Shown: in pieces, positions 35,188 through 46,178 of the stretch | How the letters are laid out: every line of letters begins with the position of its first letter | How positions within the stretch are numbered: the stretch's first letter is position 1 | Assembly: GCF_002803985.1 (NCBI RefSeq) | Contig: NZ_CP024963.1 | Coordinates: 248,001-312,000, forward strand | Origin: Williamsoniiplasma luminosum | Lineage (GTDB): Bacteria > Bacillota_I > Bacilli_A > Mycoplasmatales > Mycoplasmataceae | Length of the DNA: 64,000 bases | Direction: 5' to 3' | The notes under the pieces: model-generated | What the model saw: only the letters and a program-made list of their open reading frames with translations | What the model was told of the DNA's origin: nothing | Databases searched by the model: none | Made by a program: the position numbers and the translations under genes

Positions 35188-35874
35188 ATGGCAACAATGA
35201 AAAAAACAATTAGTGTTAATGGCAATCTTGTTAACTACAATTTAACATATCGAGATCAAAAAAATCTTGTGTTAAAAGTTAGAGATGGCCAAATTTGTAT
35301 TTCTGCCCCAGTTCGTGCCAATGATTGAGATATTGAACAAATTATTTATAAAAATTACCACACAATCAACAAATATCAAATCAGTTATGATGTGCATTTA
35401 AAATATGATTTATATAGTAATCAACCTTGAATCAAAATTTTTGATCAAAAAATTAACGTCGTTTTTTCAACTGATAACATCCATCCTAAATTGATTAATA
35501 ACGAACTACATATTAAAAATTATCTGAATCTTGATGAGCAAATAGCTAAAATTTATACCTTCCTAGCGAAACAATATAAAAATTGATTTATTAATCAAAC
35601 TGGCCAATGAGCGAGTTTGATGAATTTACATTTTAAAAATTTAAGTCTAAAAGCAATGACAACAAAATGAGGTGTTTGCTACCCGCAAACACAAAAAATT
35701 ATGTACAATATAAAATTGATTCATTTCAAACCAGAAATCATTGACTACGTCATTGTTCATGAACTTACACACCTAGAATTCCCTAATCATTCAAAAGATT
35801 TTTGACGTCGAGTTGAAAAATTTTTACCACATTATAGAGAGTTAAGCAAAGAATTAAATCAGCCTGGGGCATAG
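35188..35874 (+). CDS. YgjP-like (DUF45) zinc metallopeptidase
   Basis: A 228-residue protein split by seven TGA codons in the standard code but open when TGA is Trp (checked codon by codon). The zinc motif HELTH lies at residues 191-195 in VHELTHLEFPNHSKDFW, the M48-related YgjP/DUF45 signature; His201 is a likely extra ligand. Upstream LKAMTTKWGVCYPQT resembles the family's S-WG-C segment. YgjP-type proteins are predicted metal-dependent peptidases of uncertain substrate. The ATG follows AAGGGAAC. It stands alone between ychF and the arc operon. Confidence 0.88.
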
Positions 35875-35885
35875 GCTTTTTTTTG

Positions 35886-35911
35886 TGGTATACTATTAGA
35901 AAATTTTCTAA
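35886..35911 (+). promoter_or_regulatory. arc operon promoter with palindromic candidate operator
   Basis: TGGTATACT (35886-35894) is an extended -10 box. Directly after it, at 35896-35911, is a perfect 16-base palindrome, TTAGAAAATTTTCTAA, covering the expected transcription start. A repressor bound there would block the arc operon. It does not resemble the classic ArgR box, so the regulator is unknown. Confidence 0.5.
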
Positions 35912-35972
35912 CTTTTTATTTTTTTTTGGAAATGGTTATTTACATAGGTAATCGACAGGAGTAAAATATTTT

Positions 35973-36023
35973 ATGTGAGGCAATTCTAAAAAAGAATTAC
36001 ATCCGATTAAAAATATCAAATAA
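35973..36023 (+). CDS. Possible 16-residue leader peptide before arcA
   Basis: A short ORF (MWGNSKKELHPIKNIK) has its own AGGAG at 35957-35961 and ends with TAA fused to the arcA ribosome binding site (TAAGGAG). Trp2 is a TGA codon. The arrangement, a well-placed ribosome site and a stop touching the next ribosome site, suits a translated leader that couples to arcA. It holds no Arg codons, so classic arginine attenuation is unlikely. Chance occurrence cannot be excluded. Confidence 0.35.
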
Positions 36024-36035
36024 GGAGATAAAATT

Positions 36036-37238
36036 ATGGAAAAAAAAGTTCATGTATTTTCAGAAATTGGTAAGCTAAAAAGTGTTTTAGTTCACCGTCC
36101 TGGAGATGAAGTAGAAAACTTAACACCTGAATACTTAGAAAGGCTTTTGTTTGATGATGTCCCATTTAAAAAAGTGGCTATTGAAGAACACAACAAATTT
36201 ACAAGTTTAATAAGAGAAAATGGCGCAGAAGTGCTTTACATCGAAGAATTAGTTGCAGAAACATTAGATCAAAACCCAAAAATTAAAGAAGCGTTTGTGG
36301 ATCAATTTATCAACGAAGCAAGCGTGAGAAAAGACTTGGTAAAACCCTTCAAAGATTTCTTAATGAAAATGACTAATTTAGATATGGCAGTTAAAATGAT
36401 TGCTGGAACTAAAAAATTAGAATTAGGAATTACAAATGATGCTGATAAATATCCATTTATCGCAGACCCATTACCAAATGTCTTATTCCAAAGAGATCCA
36501 TTTGCATCAATTGGAAATGGTGTGACAATGCATCACATGTGATCAGTGACAAGAAACAGAGAAACAATTTTCCCTGATTTGGTTTTCAAAAACCATAAAC
36601 GTTTCGCAGGAAATGTTCCTTACTTTTATGAAAGAGACTGAAAAGATTTCATCGAAGGTGGAGATATTCTTGTCTTAAATAGTGAAACATTAATTATTGG
36701 TGTTTCACAAAGAACTTCAATGGCAGCCATCGAAAAGGCTTCAAAGCAAATTTTCAAAGAAGGTTCATATAATAAAATTTTGGTTTTAGATTTACCAAAA
36801 AGTAGAGCATTTATGCACCTTGATACTGTTTTCACAAATGTTGATTATGACAAATTTATCGTGCATCCATTAATTTTTGATTCAATTGATCAATTTAAAA
36901 TTTTCGAATTATCAAAAGATGGTAAAAAAGAAATTAAAAAACCATTAGTCGACGTTTTAAGTGAAGCTACAGGCTACAAAGTTCAATTAATTAAATGTGG
37001 TGGAGAAGATCCAATCGCAGCTGGTCGTGAACAATGAAATGATGGGACAAATGTTTTAACAATTGCCCCTGGTGTTGTTATTGCTTATGAAAGAAACTGA
37101 GTAACTATCGACTTGTTAGAAAAAGCTGGAGTTAAAGTTATTAAAACTCCATCTTCAGAATTATCACGTGGACGTGGTGGTCCAAGATGTATGACGATGC
37201 CAATCATCAGAGAAGATTTACCAAAAAAATCATCATAA
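36036..37238 (+). CDS. arcA: Arginine deiminase
   Basis: Converts arginine to citrulline and ammonia, the first step of the energy-yielding arginine dihydrolase pathway. The 400-residue product has [20 protein letters not shown] at the N-terminus, [10 protein letters not shown], the EGGDILVL-containing block, and the catalytic Cys385 in [10 protein letters not shown]. Length and motifs match mycoplasma arginine deiminases. The ATG follows AAGGAGAT. First gene of the arc operon; argF, arcD and arcC follow on the same strand. The enzyme is cytoplasmic. Confidence 0.97.
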
Positions 37239-37305
37239 TAAATTAATAAAATTTTAAAATGCTATACTTGTTTAAAAATAAAATAAGAATAAAAGGAGAA
37301 ATAAA

Positions 37306-38301
37306 ATGGCAGTAAATTTAAAAGGTAGAAGTTTCATCAAACTTCTAGATTTCACACCAAGAGAAATCAGGTACTTGTTAGATTTATCACGTGATTTAAA
37401 ACGTGCTAAATATGCAGGAACAGAACAAAAAATGATGGAAGGTAAAAACGTAGTTTTACTTTTCCAAAAAGATTCAACAAGAACACGTTGTGCTTTTGAA
37501 GTTGGGGCTTTAGATCAAGGTGCTCACGTAACTTATTTAGGACCTTCAGGTTCTCAATTTGGGAAAAAAGAATCTGTTGAAGATTCAGCCAAAGTTTTAG
37601 GAAGAATGTATGACGCAATTCAATTCCGTGGTTACAAACAAACTGATGTTGAAGCTTTAGCGAAATATTCAGGAGTACCAGTTTACAATGGTTTAACTGA
37701 TGAATTTCATCCAACCCAAATTTTAGCTGACTTCTTAACAGTTGAAGAACACTTAGGAAACTTAAAAGGACGCAAATTAGTTTTTGCTGGAGATGCTCGT
37801 AACAATATGGGTAATTCATTAATGGTTGGAGCTGCCAAAATGGGAATGCATTTTGTCGCAGCTGCGCCAAAAGATTTATGACCAGATAGTAAACTAGTCG
37901 AAACATGCAAAGAAATTGCTAAAGAAACTGGGGCAAAAATCGAAATGATGGATGACATGCTAAAAGCATGTAAAGATGCTGATGTGATCTACACAGACGT
38001 TTGAGTTTCAATGGGAGAACCAGCTGAAGTTTGAGCAAAACGTGTTAAGGAATTAAAACCATTTCAAGTGAATATGAATGCAATCAAAGTCGCAAAACCA
38101 GAAGTTTTATTCATGCATTGCTTACCAGCATTCCATGATTTAAATACTGAAGTTGCTCAAGATATTCATAAACAATTTGGTCTAACTGAAATGGAAGTAA
38201 CTGACGAAGTGTTTAATTCAAAACATTCAGTTGTCTTTGAAGAAGCTGAAAACCGTTTACATACAATTAAAGCCGTAATGGTTGCAACAATAGGAAAATA
38301 A
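37306..38301 (+). CDS. argF: Ornithine carbamoyltransferase, catabolic
   Basis: Phosphorolyses citrulline to ornithine and carbamoyl phosphate in this pathway. The 331-residue product has the carbamoyl-phosphate site STRTR (residues 57-61), the HPTQ motif at 135-138 and HCLP at 271-274, all standard for the family. Its place between arcA and the antiporter argues for the catabolic form (also called arcB). The ATG follows AAAAGGAG. The stop codon lies in the loop of a hairpin at 38286-38317. Confidence 0.96.
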
Positions 38302-38317
38302 CAATTTTCCTATTGTT
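38286..38317 (+). terminator. Hairpin spanning the argF stop codon
   Basis: Perfect 14-bp stem AACAATAGGAAAAT / ATTTTCCTATTGTT with a four-base loop that contains most of the TAA stop. The tail (TATGTTTAA) is not a good T-run, so it may be a weak terminator or an mRNA-stabilising or processing hairpin within the operon rather than an operon end. Confidence 0.5.
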
Positions 38318-38354
38318 TATGTTTAACATAAAAAATTAAAAAAGGAGGAATTCT

Positions 38355-40001
38355 ATGACTAACGTAGAAGAGAAAAAAGGTTTATTTAAATTAAAACCAA
38401 AGAACTCTAATAAGCATAAAAAAGGATTCAAAATGTGATCTGCATTTTCAATCTTAATGTTGATTATTGTAGTTCTTGTCTTACTTTCTTGAATCCTGAA
38501 ATGAGCTGGAGTAGAAACCACGGTTCACATCCCAGGAGCTTGAGAAAACGGCAAAGAAGGTGGCACTTGAATCGCTGCCCACGACAATGTTGAAAAAATT
38601 AAAGCACTAGGGATTTTAGATATCTTTGTCGGACCAATGAATGGGTTCTTAGAAAAAGCAGGAATTATTGTTTTTGTTCTAACTCTTGGAGCATTCATTA
38701 ATATGGTTATTGTGACCAAATCACTTGAAGGATTTTCACAATCAATCATTGCCAAATTAAAAGGAAAAGAAATTTGAGCAATTATTCCATTGATGATATT
38801 TTTCTCAATTGCTGGAACTGCTGAAGGAATGGCTGAAGAATCATTAGCATTTTACATGATTATGATTCCGTTAATGATTGCTGCTGGATTTGATACGTTC
38901 ACAGGATTATTAATTGTTCTAGTTGGAGCTGGAGCTGGAGTGCTTGCTTCAACTGTTAACCCATTTGTAATTTCAGTGGCAGTTGACGGATTGAATACAG
39001 GTCAAACAACTGACTTAATGTCAGTTGGAGATGGATTGGTTTGACGTTTAATTTCATGAGTTGTGATTACTGCAATTGCGATTGGATTTGTATTTTGATA
39101 TGCAAAACGTGTTAAATCAAATCCACAAAAATCAGTTACATTTGCTACACGTGAAGGTGATAAAGAATTTTTCTTAGCAAATGTAACAGAAAAAATTGAG
39201 ATGAATTGAAGAAAGAAAACTACATTAGCATTCTTTGGTGTAACTTTCTTATTCATGATCATTTACTTAGTTGGTTGAGATAAAATTTTTGGTAATACTG
39301 CAATGGAAGATATGGCAAATTGAATCCATGTAAACATTCCATACTTAAACTCAACTATTCCTGGATTCGGGAATGGTGGTTTAGAAATCGTGGCTGGTTT
39401 CTTCTTAATCGGAGCACTTGCTGTGGGAATGATTAACACTATTGGTGTGAAAAAAGAAGAAGGCCAAACAGCAGAAACCATGATCTTAAAAGATTTCATG
39501 GGTGGAGCTGCTGACATCTTAAGTGTCTGTCTAATTATTGCGACAGCTGCTGGAATTGGCTTTGTTCTAAAAAATTCACATATGCAAGAATGAGTTGTTT
39601 CCGGTTTAACTGGTTCAATCGGAAGTATCGATTCAGGAATTGGTAAAGTGATTGTTTTATACATTATCTTCTTACCATTATCTTTCTTAATTCCATCAAC
39701 ATCAGGATTTGCAGCCGCTGTTTTCCCACTATTAACAGGGATTGCTCAAAATAAAACTGGAGGTGGATTCGACCCAGTTGTTGGATCAGGATCAGTGATG
39801 GCATTCTCATTTGCTTCAGGAATAATTAATATTATTACTCCAACAAGTGGAGTTGTAATGGGGGCAATGGCGATTTCAAGAGTTGACTATGGAAAATTCT
39901 TGAAAGGTGTTGCACCATTATTAGGGATTCTGCTTGTGGCTTCAATTGCTTTAATGGCAATTGGAGGAGCGATTGCTGGAGTTGCTGGTTCAATCGCATA
40001 A
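38355..40001 (+). CDS. arcD: YfcC-family membrane transporter, probable arginine/ornithine antiporter
   Basis: A 548-residue membrane protein with many helices, of the YfcC/DcuC-like C4-transporter superfamily. Seen: AWENGKEGGTWIAA after the first helix, repeated Gly-rich membrane stretches such as VGAGAGVLAS, and IPSTSGFAAAVFPLL near the C-terminus, a YfcC-type motif. Its place between argF and arcC makes exchange of arginine for ornithine the likely role, but the family also carries other substrates. The ATG follows AAAGGAGG, the strongest ribosome site of the operon. Confidence 0.87.
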
Positions 40002-40043
40002 CATGCAATTGAACACTAATAGAAAATACGGAAGTAAAAATAG

Positions 40044-40976
40044 ATGTCAAAAATAGTTGTTGCTGTGGGTGGTAATGCTTTAGGAAATAATCCTGAAGAA
40101 CAAAAAATTATCGTCAAAAACACAGCCAAACACTTAGTTGATTTTGTTGCCAAAAACAACGAAGTCATTATCGTCCATGGTAATGGACCACAAGTTGGAA
40201 TGATCTCTAATGGATTTGATCTTGCACATAAAACTGATGGAAAATCACCAATTGTTGATTTTCCAGAAGCAGGAGCGATGAGTCAAGGTTATATTGGTTA
40301 TCATTTACAACAAGCGATCATTAATGAACTTAATGCTCGTAAATTAAATAAATCAGTTGCTTCAATTGTGACGCAAACTGTTGTTGATGCCAATGATCAA
40401 GCATTTCAAAATCCATCAAAACCAATCGGATTATTTATGTCAGAAGTGGAAGCTAAACAAATGGCTAAAACTAACGGTTGAGATGTTAAAGAAGATGCTG
40501 GTCGTGGTTGAAGAAGAGTGATTGCTAGTCCTAAACCAATTGATATTGTTGAAAAAGAAATTGTCAAAACTTTAGTTGAACAAAAATTCATCACCATCAC
40601 AGCTGGTGGAGGTGGAGTTCCGGTCATTAAAAAAGGCAATGATTATCTGGGAGTTGCTGCTGTTATTGACAAAGATTTTGCAGCTGCTAAAATTGCTGAA
40701 ATTATTGATGCTGATTCACTGGTTATCTTAACTGCCATTGATCGAGTGTTAATTAATTACAAACAACCAAATGAAAAAGGCTTAGCTGAAATGTCAATTT
40801 CAGAGGCTGAAAAATATATTGGTGAAAATCAATTTGCCCCTGGGTCAATGTTACCTAAAGTTCAAGCCGCAATGGCCTTTGTTAAATCAACAAATGGTAA
40901 ACCAGCCTTTATTGGATCTTTAGATAAAGTTGAAGATGTTTTAAAAGGTGCTTCAGGAACCAAAATCATAAAATAA
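40044..40976 (+). CDS. arcC: Carbamate kinase
   Basis: Transfers phosphate from carbamoyl phosphate to ADP, giving ATP, CO2 and ammonia; the energy-yielding step of arginine breakdown. The 310-residue product starts SKIVVAVGGNALG, has VHGNGPQVG, TAGGGGVPV and a VIDKDFAAA segment that binds substrate, all typical of the amino acid kinase family member ArcC. The site before the ATG (GGAAG) is rather weak. It is the last operon gene; a terminator follows at 40982. Confidence 0.97.
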
Positions 40977-40981
40977 TACCT

Positions 40982-41040
40982 AAACAAAAAATGGAAAAAC
41001 AATGGGATTTATCTCATATGTAAACTTCCATTTTTTGTTT
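40982..41040. terminator. Terminator of the arc operon
   Basis: A 15-bp perfect stem AAACAAAAAATGGAA / TTCCATTTTTTGTTT closed by a 29-base loop. Confidence 0.75.
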
Positions 41041-41144
41041 GCAATTGATAATATTTTAAGATTTTTTGAGCATTTTTACCCCTTTTTATTAATTATATTG
41101 TTAAATTAACGTATACATAAAGTATATATAGGAGGGATGTTATT

Positions 41145-41927
41145 TTGACTACACAAAAAATCTTAACAATTCAAAATTTAACCAAAAAATTTAAGAATGG
41201 AGCCGGAGTGAATCAAGTGTCTTTTGCAATAGATAAAGGCAAAATTGTTGGTTTCATTGGTGATAATGGAGCCGGGAAAACCACCACGATTAAGTTAATT
41301 TTTGGTGAATACAAAAAAGATAGCGGAGATGTCTTGGTTGATGGAATTGCTCATGAAAAAAAAGAAGCGTTACAAAAAATTTCTTTCTTTCCAGATCAAA
41401 ATAGTTATCCCAAACATTACAAAATCAAAAAATATGCATACTATTCTGCAAGTTTAAAAGGTATCGATAAAAAAGAAGTTGATAAAATTTATTTCGAACT
41501 TTTAAAAGCCTTAAACTTAGAAGAATTTGCTAAATCTAAGTTTGACGAACTTTCAGCTGGGATGCAAAAAAGAGCACTACTTTTAGCAACTTTAGTGACT
41601 GATCCAGAACTAATTATTTTAGATGAGCCCACATCCAATCTTGATGTAAAATCAAGAATTGAATTTTTAGAGGTCTTAAAATTTTTGGCAGAAAAGCGTA
41701 ATACAACCATAGTAATTACAAGCCATAATATTGATGAACTTAGTTCACTTATAAATGAAGTAATTATTATAAAAGATGGTGAAATTCAATATCAAAATGC
41801 TTTTGATCCAGCAAAAGAAAATTTAAGAAATGTTTATAACGAACACGTTGATTCGGAAAAATCTTCAATTCAATACAAACGCATTGAAGATATTTTCCGA
41901 GAAAAGGAAGGTGAAAACAATGCATAA
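41145..41927 (+). CDS. ABC-2 type exporter ATP-binding protein
   Basis: A 260-residue ATPase: Walker A GDNGAGKTTT (residues 39-48), signature LSAGMQKR (136-143), Walker B LIILDEP with Asp160-Glu161, and H-loop His194 in TSHN. The start is TTG at 41145, well spaced from AGGAGGG at 41130-41136; the nearby ATG at 41138 is out of frame and stops early. It overlaps the permease by eight bases. Together they make an ABC exporter of the CcmA/YtrB type. Substrate unknown. The upstream GTATAC-ATAAA-GTATAT pattern might bind a regulator. Confidence 0.93.
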   Translation: MTTQKILTIQNLTKKFKNGAGVNQVSFAIDKGKIVGFIGDNGAGKTTTIKLIFGEYKKDSGDVLVDGIAHEKKEALQKISFFPDQNSYPKHYKIKKYAYYSASLKGIDKKEVDKIYFELLKALNLEEFAKSKFDELSAGMQKRALLLATLVTDPELIILDEPTSNLDVKSRIEFLEVLKFLAEKRNTTIVITSHNIDELSSLINEVIIIKDGEIQYQNAFDPAKENLRNVYNEHVDSEKSSIQYKRIEDIFREKEGENNA

Positions 41928-43847
41928 ACTTCAGTTTCTAAGTAATAAAAAATTCTTTTCTCTTTCAATATTTAAAAGAATTTCATTAGAAATATTAACT
42001 TCTAAAACGTGAATTATTTTTACTTCCGCAATATTTTTATTTGCAATCATTTGAGAAATTTTACTTGCTTTTATTTTGGTTGACATTCAACTAGGTGATA
42101 GAATTTTAACTTCTTTTGTGCCACTACTTTTAATGTTTATTTGGGTTACTTTTTTTCACATTTTTAATATTTCACAAAACTTTAGTAAAGAAATTGAAAC
42201 AGGTGTAATAAATTTAGAAATTAGAAGCGGAGTTTCAAAATCCAAATTGTTTTGAGAAAGAGTGTTGGCTAATAGAGTTTTCACATTTAGTTTTATCTTT
42301 ATTTACATTTTTTTATATTTCTTTTGATTTATTGTAGCCCCTTCAGGGTCTAGCAAACTTATTGCTTTAAAATTTACTCCAGGACTATTTTTTATAATTA
42401 TTTATGATTTATTTTTAATGGGAGTTCTCTTGTTAATAATCATGATTAAAAAAAGCGTTTTAATTGGAGTTGTCGGAACACTAACTTTTGTGCTATTTGC
42501 AGCGATTCCATTTGGAGGTCCCCTTGCGTCTTCAGACAGATTGCGCGGTGTTCCATATGATTTTGCTAGTCAAAATTATAGTTTACAAATTGCAAAAAAA
42601 GTAAATGATTTGAGTGAGAAATATGGTGGAGATTCGTACATTAATCAAATGATTAATGATATGAAAAGCTTTAAAGAAAATAAATTTACATATTATAAAG
42701 CTGACAAAACAACGCCTTTAAATATAAATACCAATGACATGGATTTGACAATAGCTTTTTTTTCAACTCCCGAATATAAAAAAAATTCCGACTATTATTT
42801 ACGTAATCCTGTTTATCCTTCATTAGAGGATTTTGATAAAAATTATCTATATGACTTAATGCTTACCGGATTAGGATCGGAAGTTGAAAAACTGCCTGTA
42901 TTTATAAAGGAAAGAACTAATAGTTACCCACCGAAAGAATGAGAAGAAATTTATGTAGAACTTTCCCCAAAAATTAAGGAAACAACTATTTGAAAATGAA
43001 TGAAACGCATAAAAGAAATTGGTGGTTTTAAAACCCCTGAAGAAAACAAATAGCGTATTCACCTAGTCAAATTAAAAAATCTCTTTTTTATGATGATGGA
43101 TCGGGTCGTAGAGATATTGGAAATAAAAATAAGCGTTTTTTTGGAGAATTCGAATATTTCCAAACATTAGAAAAATTATTGAAACAATCTGATGAACAAG
43201 AATCTAAATTATTAAATTTAACAAAAGAAATAATTAAGGGAAACTATCTATTATTAAATGGAGGAGCATTTGAAAGTTTTGATAAGCGACAATCTATAAA
43301 CAATTTTAATTTCATTGAAAATGAAAAATTAGATTATGATGTTAAAACTGATTGAACATGGTCTAAATTTTTGGACATCGCACCAGGTGTCCGAACAATT
43401 CAAAAAGTCATGTTTAATCTTATTGAAAAAACTGCATATGTTGACAAGCGAGTTGAAAGGAATGAAAACGATTTATTCTCAAAAGAAGAAGGAGTTTTTC
43501 AAGAAATTAAAGCTAAATCTTGAAATCCTTTGAATGTATTTTGAAAGCAACTTATCAATACTTCTAGTGATGATATTTTAGAATTACCTTTAGATACCGA
43601 ACCTTTTTCACCCCAACCCTCAAAACTAGTAACTACTGTATATAAAGCAGTGGGTGTGGATTGAGGTACCGATAATAAGATGGGTTTTTATAAATTTACA
43701 GGTCAGAACAATGGTAGAAATTATAAATCAATAGAAGTATTGGGCAATACAATTAACCTCCCATTAAGTTATGTAATGATGATTTTGATTGTACTAATTT
43801 TTATCTTACTTTCATACTTTATCTTTTATAAAAAGATAATTAAATAA
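41920..43847 (+). pseudogene. ABC-2 type permease gene interrupted by a frameshift
   Basis: From the ATG at 41920 the frame encodes an N-terminal part with about six helices and the beginning of a soluble domain, ending at TAG 43051-43053 after FKTPEENK. The -1 frame is open from 43032 through to TAA 43845-43847 and gives a continuous soluble domain and a C-terminal helix (LSYVMMILIVLIFILLSYFI). The second frame has no plausible start for over 300 bases. One protein of about 640 residues seems to have been split by an indel near 43040-43053. A sequencing error or real inactivation could explain it. The 8-base overlap with the ATPase is intact. Confidence 0.75.
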
Positions 43848-43898
43848 TGGTCAAAATCTTCTTTACAAAATTAAATTAGATATAAATTTTCAGTTTAA

Positions 43899-43943
43899 AA
43901 AACCCACAAATAATGAATTAAAAATTCATTATTTGTGGGTTTT
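43899..43943. terminator. Bidirectional terminator between exporter permease and topA
   Basis: A 21-bp perfect stem (AAAACCCACAAATAATGAATT and its complement) with a 3-base loop lies between converging genes. Confidence 0.88.
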
Positions 43944-43964
43944 ATTATTCAACAAAATAATTAA

Positions 43965-45998
43965 TTATTTTGTTTTTTCTTCTTTGATTTTTGCTGCTTT
44001 TTCTTCTTTAGCTTTGCGTCTATTATCTCAATATTCTTTGCGTTTAGCTAAAAATTCTTCACGTTTTTTAGCGTTTTCTTCACGTTGCTCAGGGGTTGGT
44101 TCAACGTATTCTTTTCAAGTATCATCTGGTTGTTGATACTCACGATAACCACATTTAGTAGTTGTAAAATTTGAACATCCACGTCCACGCCCAAACCTAG
44201 TTTTAATAAAAACTAAAGTTCCTTCATGACAACGAGGACAAATTTCTGTTCCGGTTTTAGCTTTTTCAATTTCTTCTTTAACTTTAGTTGAAAGATTAGC
44301 ATAAGTTTCTTTTAATCAATCAACGTTGTTGAACTTACCTTCACTAATTAAATCTAATTTCGCTTCCATATCAGCTGTATAACCTAAGTTAAAGAAATCA
44401 TTATAGTTAGCATATAAAAATTTCTCTGCATCAAAACCTTTATTAGTTACTTCAATTGGTTTTGAGCGTTCAAAATCAACATATTCTCGTTCTTTTAATT
44501 TTGTCAGAATGGGGTTATAAGTTGAAGGTCGACCAATTCCAAGTGAACGCAGTTCCTTAATCAATGTTCCGGGATTATACATGCGCGGTGGTTTAGTTTC
44601 AGTTGTTTCATCTTTAATTAAAGACTTATCAATTTTAATGACAAAATCTTTTTCTTTAGCAAGCATTGGAACTTGATCAAGTTCTGTTTTTACAACTTCA
44701 TCACTTTCGTCATCAAGTTCAATATCTTCATCATGTTTAGTATTTGTTTTTAAAGCTTGATATCCAGGATTTAAAACTTCTTGATAAGTTTGTTTAAATT
44801 TATATCCGCTATTGTCAAAAACTCATGAGTGATTAAACCCACTTGGTCCATGCATCAATGATTTGATGGTGTTCCATCAAATCATTGTATAAAGACGTTT
44901 TTGGACAGCGTCACTCAATTGTGTTTCAATAACATCAGGAGTGTTCTTAAGGTCTGTTGGTCTAATTGATTCATGGGCGTCTTGAGCATTGTTATCTTTT
45001 TTAACAATTGGATCTGCATATAATTTTTCATCTCATCGATTAGCAATATAAGTTTTAGCATCATTGATGAAATCTGCAGAGTAACGATTTGAATCTGTAC
45101 GAATATAAGTTACTAATCCAGCTTCATATAATTTTTGAGCAGCTACAGTAATTTGACTTGTACTTAATTTTAATTTTGAAAACCCATCAACTAACATGTT
45201 GGCAGTTGAATAAGGAGAAAAACTACGAGTTTCAAAAGCGTTGGCTTTGTAATCAATACACTTATAATCTTCAGTTAATTCACTTAAAATATTTTGAGCA
45301 ATTTCATCAGTAATTCAGTATGTTTTGTCGTCATTGAAATTGCTATTATTTTTGTCTTTAAATAATGGCATTGAAAGTTTTTGACTATCATCTTGAACAC
45401 TGATTTTGTGGTATGGGGTTGGAACAAAAGCATTAATTTCTTTTGCACGTTCTGCCAAGATATATAAAGCTGGAGTTTGCACACGCCCAGCACTCATTAA
45501 ACCAGTTGATTTTTGCAATGATTTTGAGACCAAATATCCAATAATTTTATCAAGCATTTGTCTGGTTGTTTGAGCATTAACTAAATCCTGATCAATCTCT
45601 TGCATATTTTCAAAACTCTTAATGACAGCATTTTTTGTAATTTCATCAAAAGTTACCCTTTTGATTTCTTTGTTCATATTTTCAAAAAGATTTGCAAGGT
45701 GTCAAGCAATCGCTTCTCCTTCACGATCCGGATCGGAAGCTAGAACAATTAAATCAGCGGTTTTCCCTGCTTTTTTAATATTACTAATATTTTCTTTTTT
45801 AGTTTTTTCGTTAACGAAAGTGGGTGTCATTGTTTCCAAATCAATTCCTAAAAGGGCAACACCCTTATCAGCAATCTTATTAATATGCCCCCCACTTGCC
45901 ATTACAACGTATTCGTTTTCAGGAAAACCCTCACTTAAAAAGTGTTGAATTTTTGCAACTTTGGCTGGTGATTCTAACAAAACTAAGACTTTACTCAT
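43965..45998 (-). CDS. topA: DNA topoisomerase I
   Basis: Relaxes negative supercoils by cutting one strand. The 677-residue product starts SKVLVLLESPAKVAKI (Toprim strand), has ASDPDREGEAIAWH with the metal-binding acids, LMSAGRVQTPAL, the active-site tyrosine in YIRTDS, and PRMYNPGTLIKELRSLGIGR. A single C-terminal zinc finger (CPRCHEG ... GCSN ... CGY) remains, and the protein ends in a Lys/Glu-rich helix (KKREEFLAKRKEYW). The ATG follows AAGGAGGA on the coding strand. It is divergent from gltX. Confidence 0.97.
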
Positions 45999-46178
45999 AT
46001 AAATTCCTCCTTGGATCTTCTTGATATAATTCCTCATTAAAATATAATACTTATTTTTAAAAGTAAAACAAGGACTATATAATTATGATAATAACTTAAT
46101 ATTTTAATATTAACTTTTTTGAAAAATTTCTTCATTTATTTTGGTGTTATTATATATATTAGCATTTAAAGGAGAATT

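Noticed and set aside
43050-43847. The downstream half of the ABC-2 permease as an independent gene
   Set aside because: No start codon with a ribosome site is found before about 43407, while the frame is open from 43032; a split gene is simpler.
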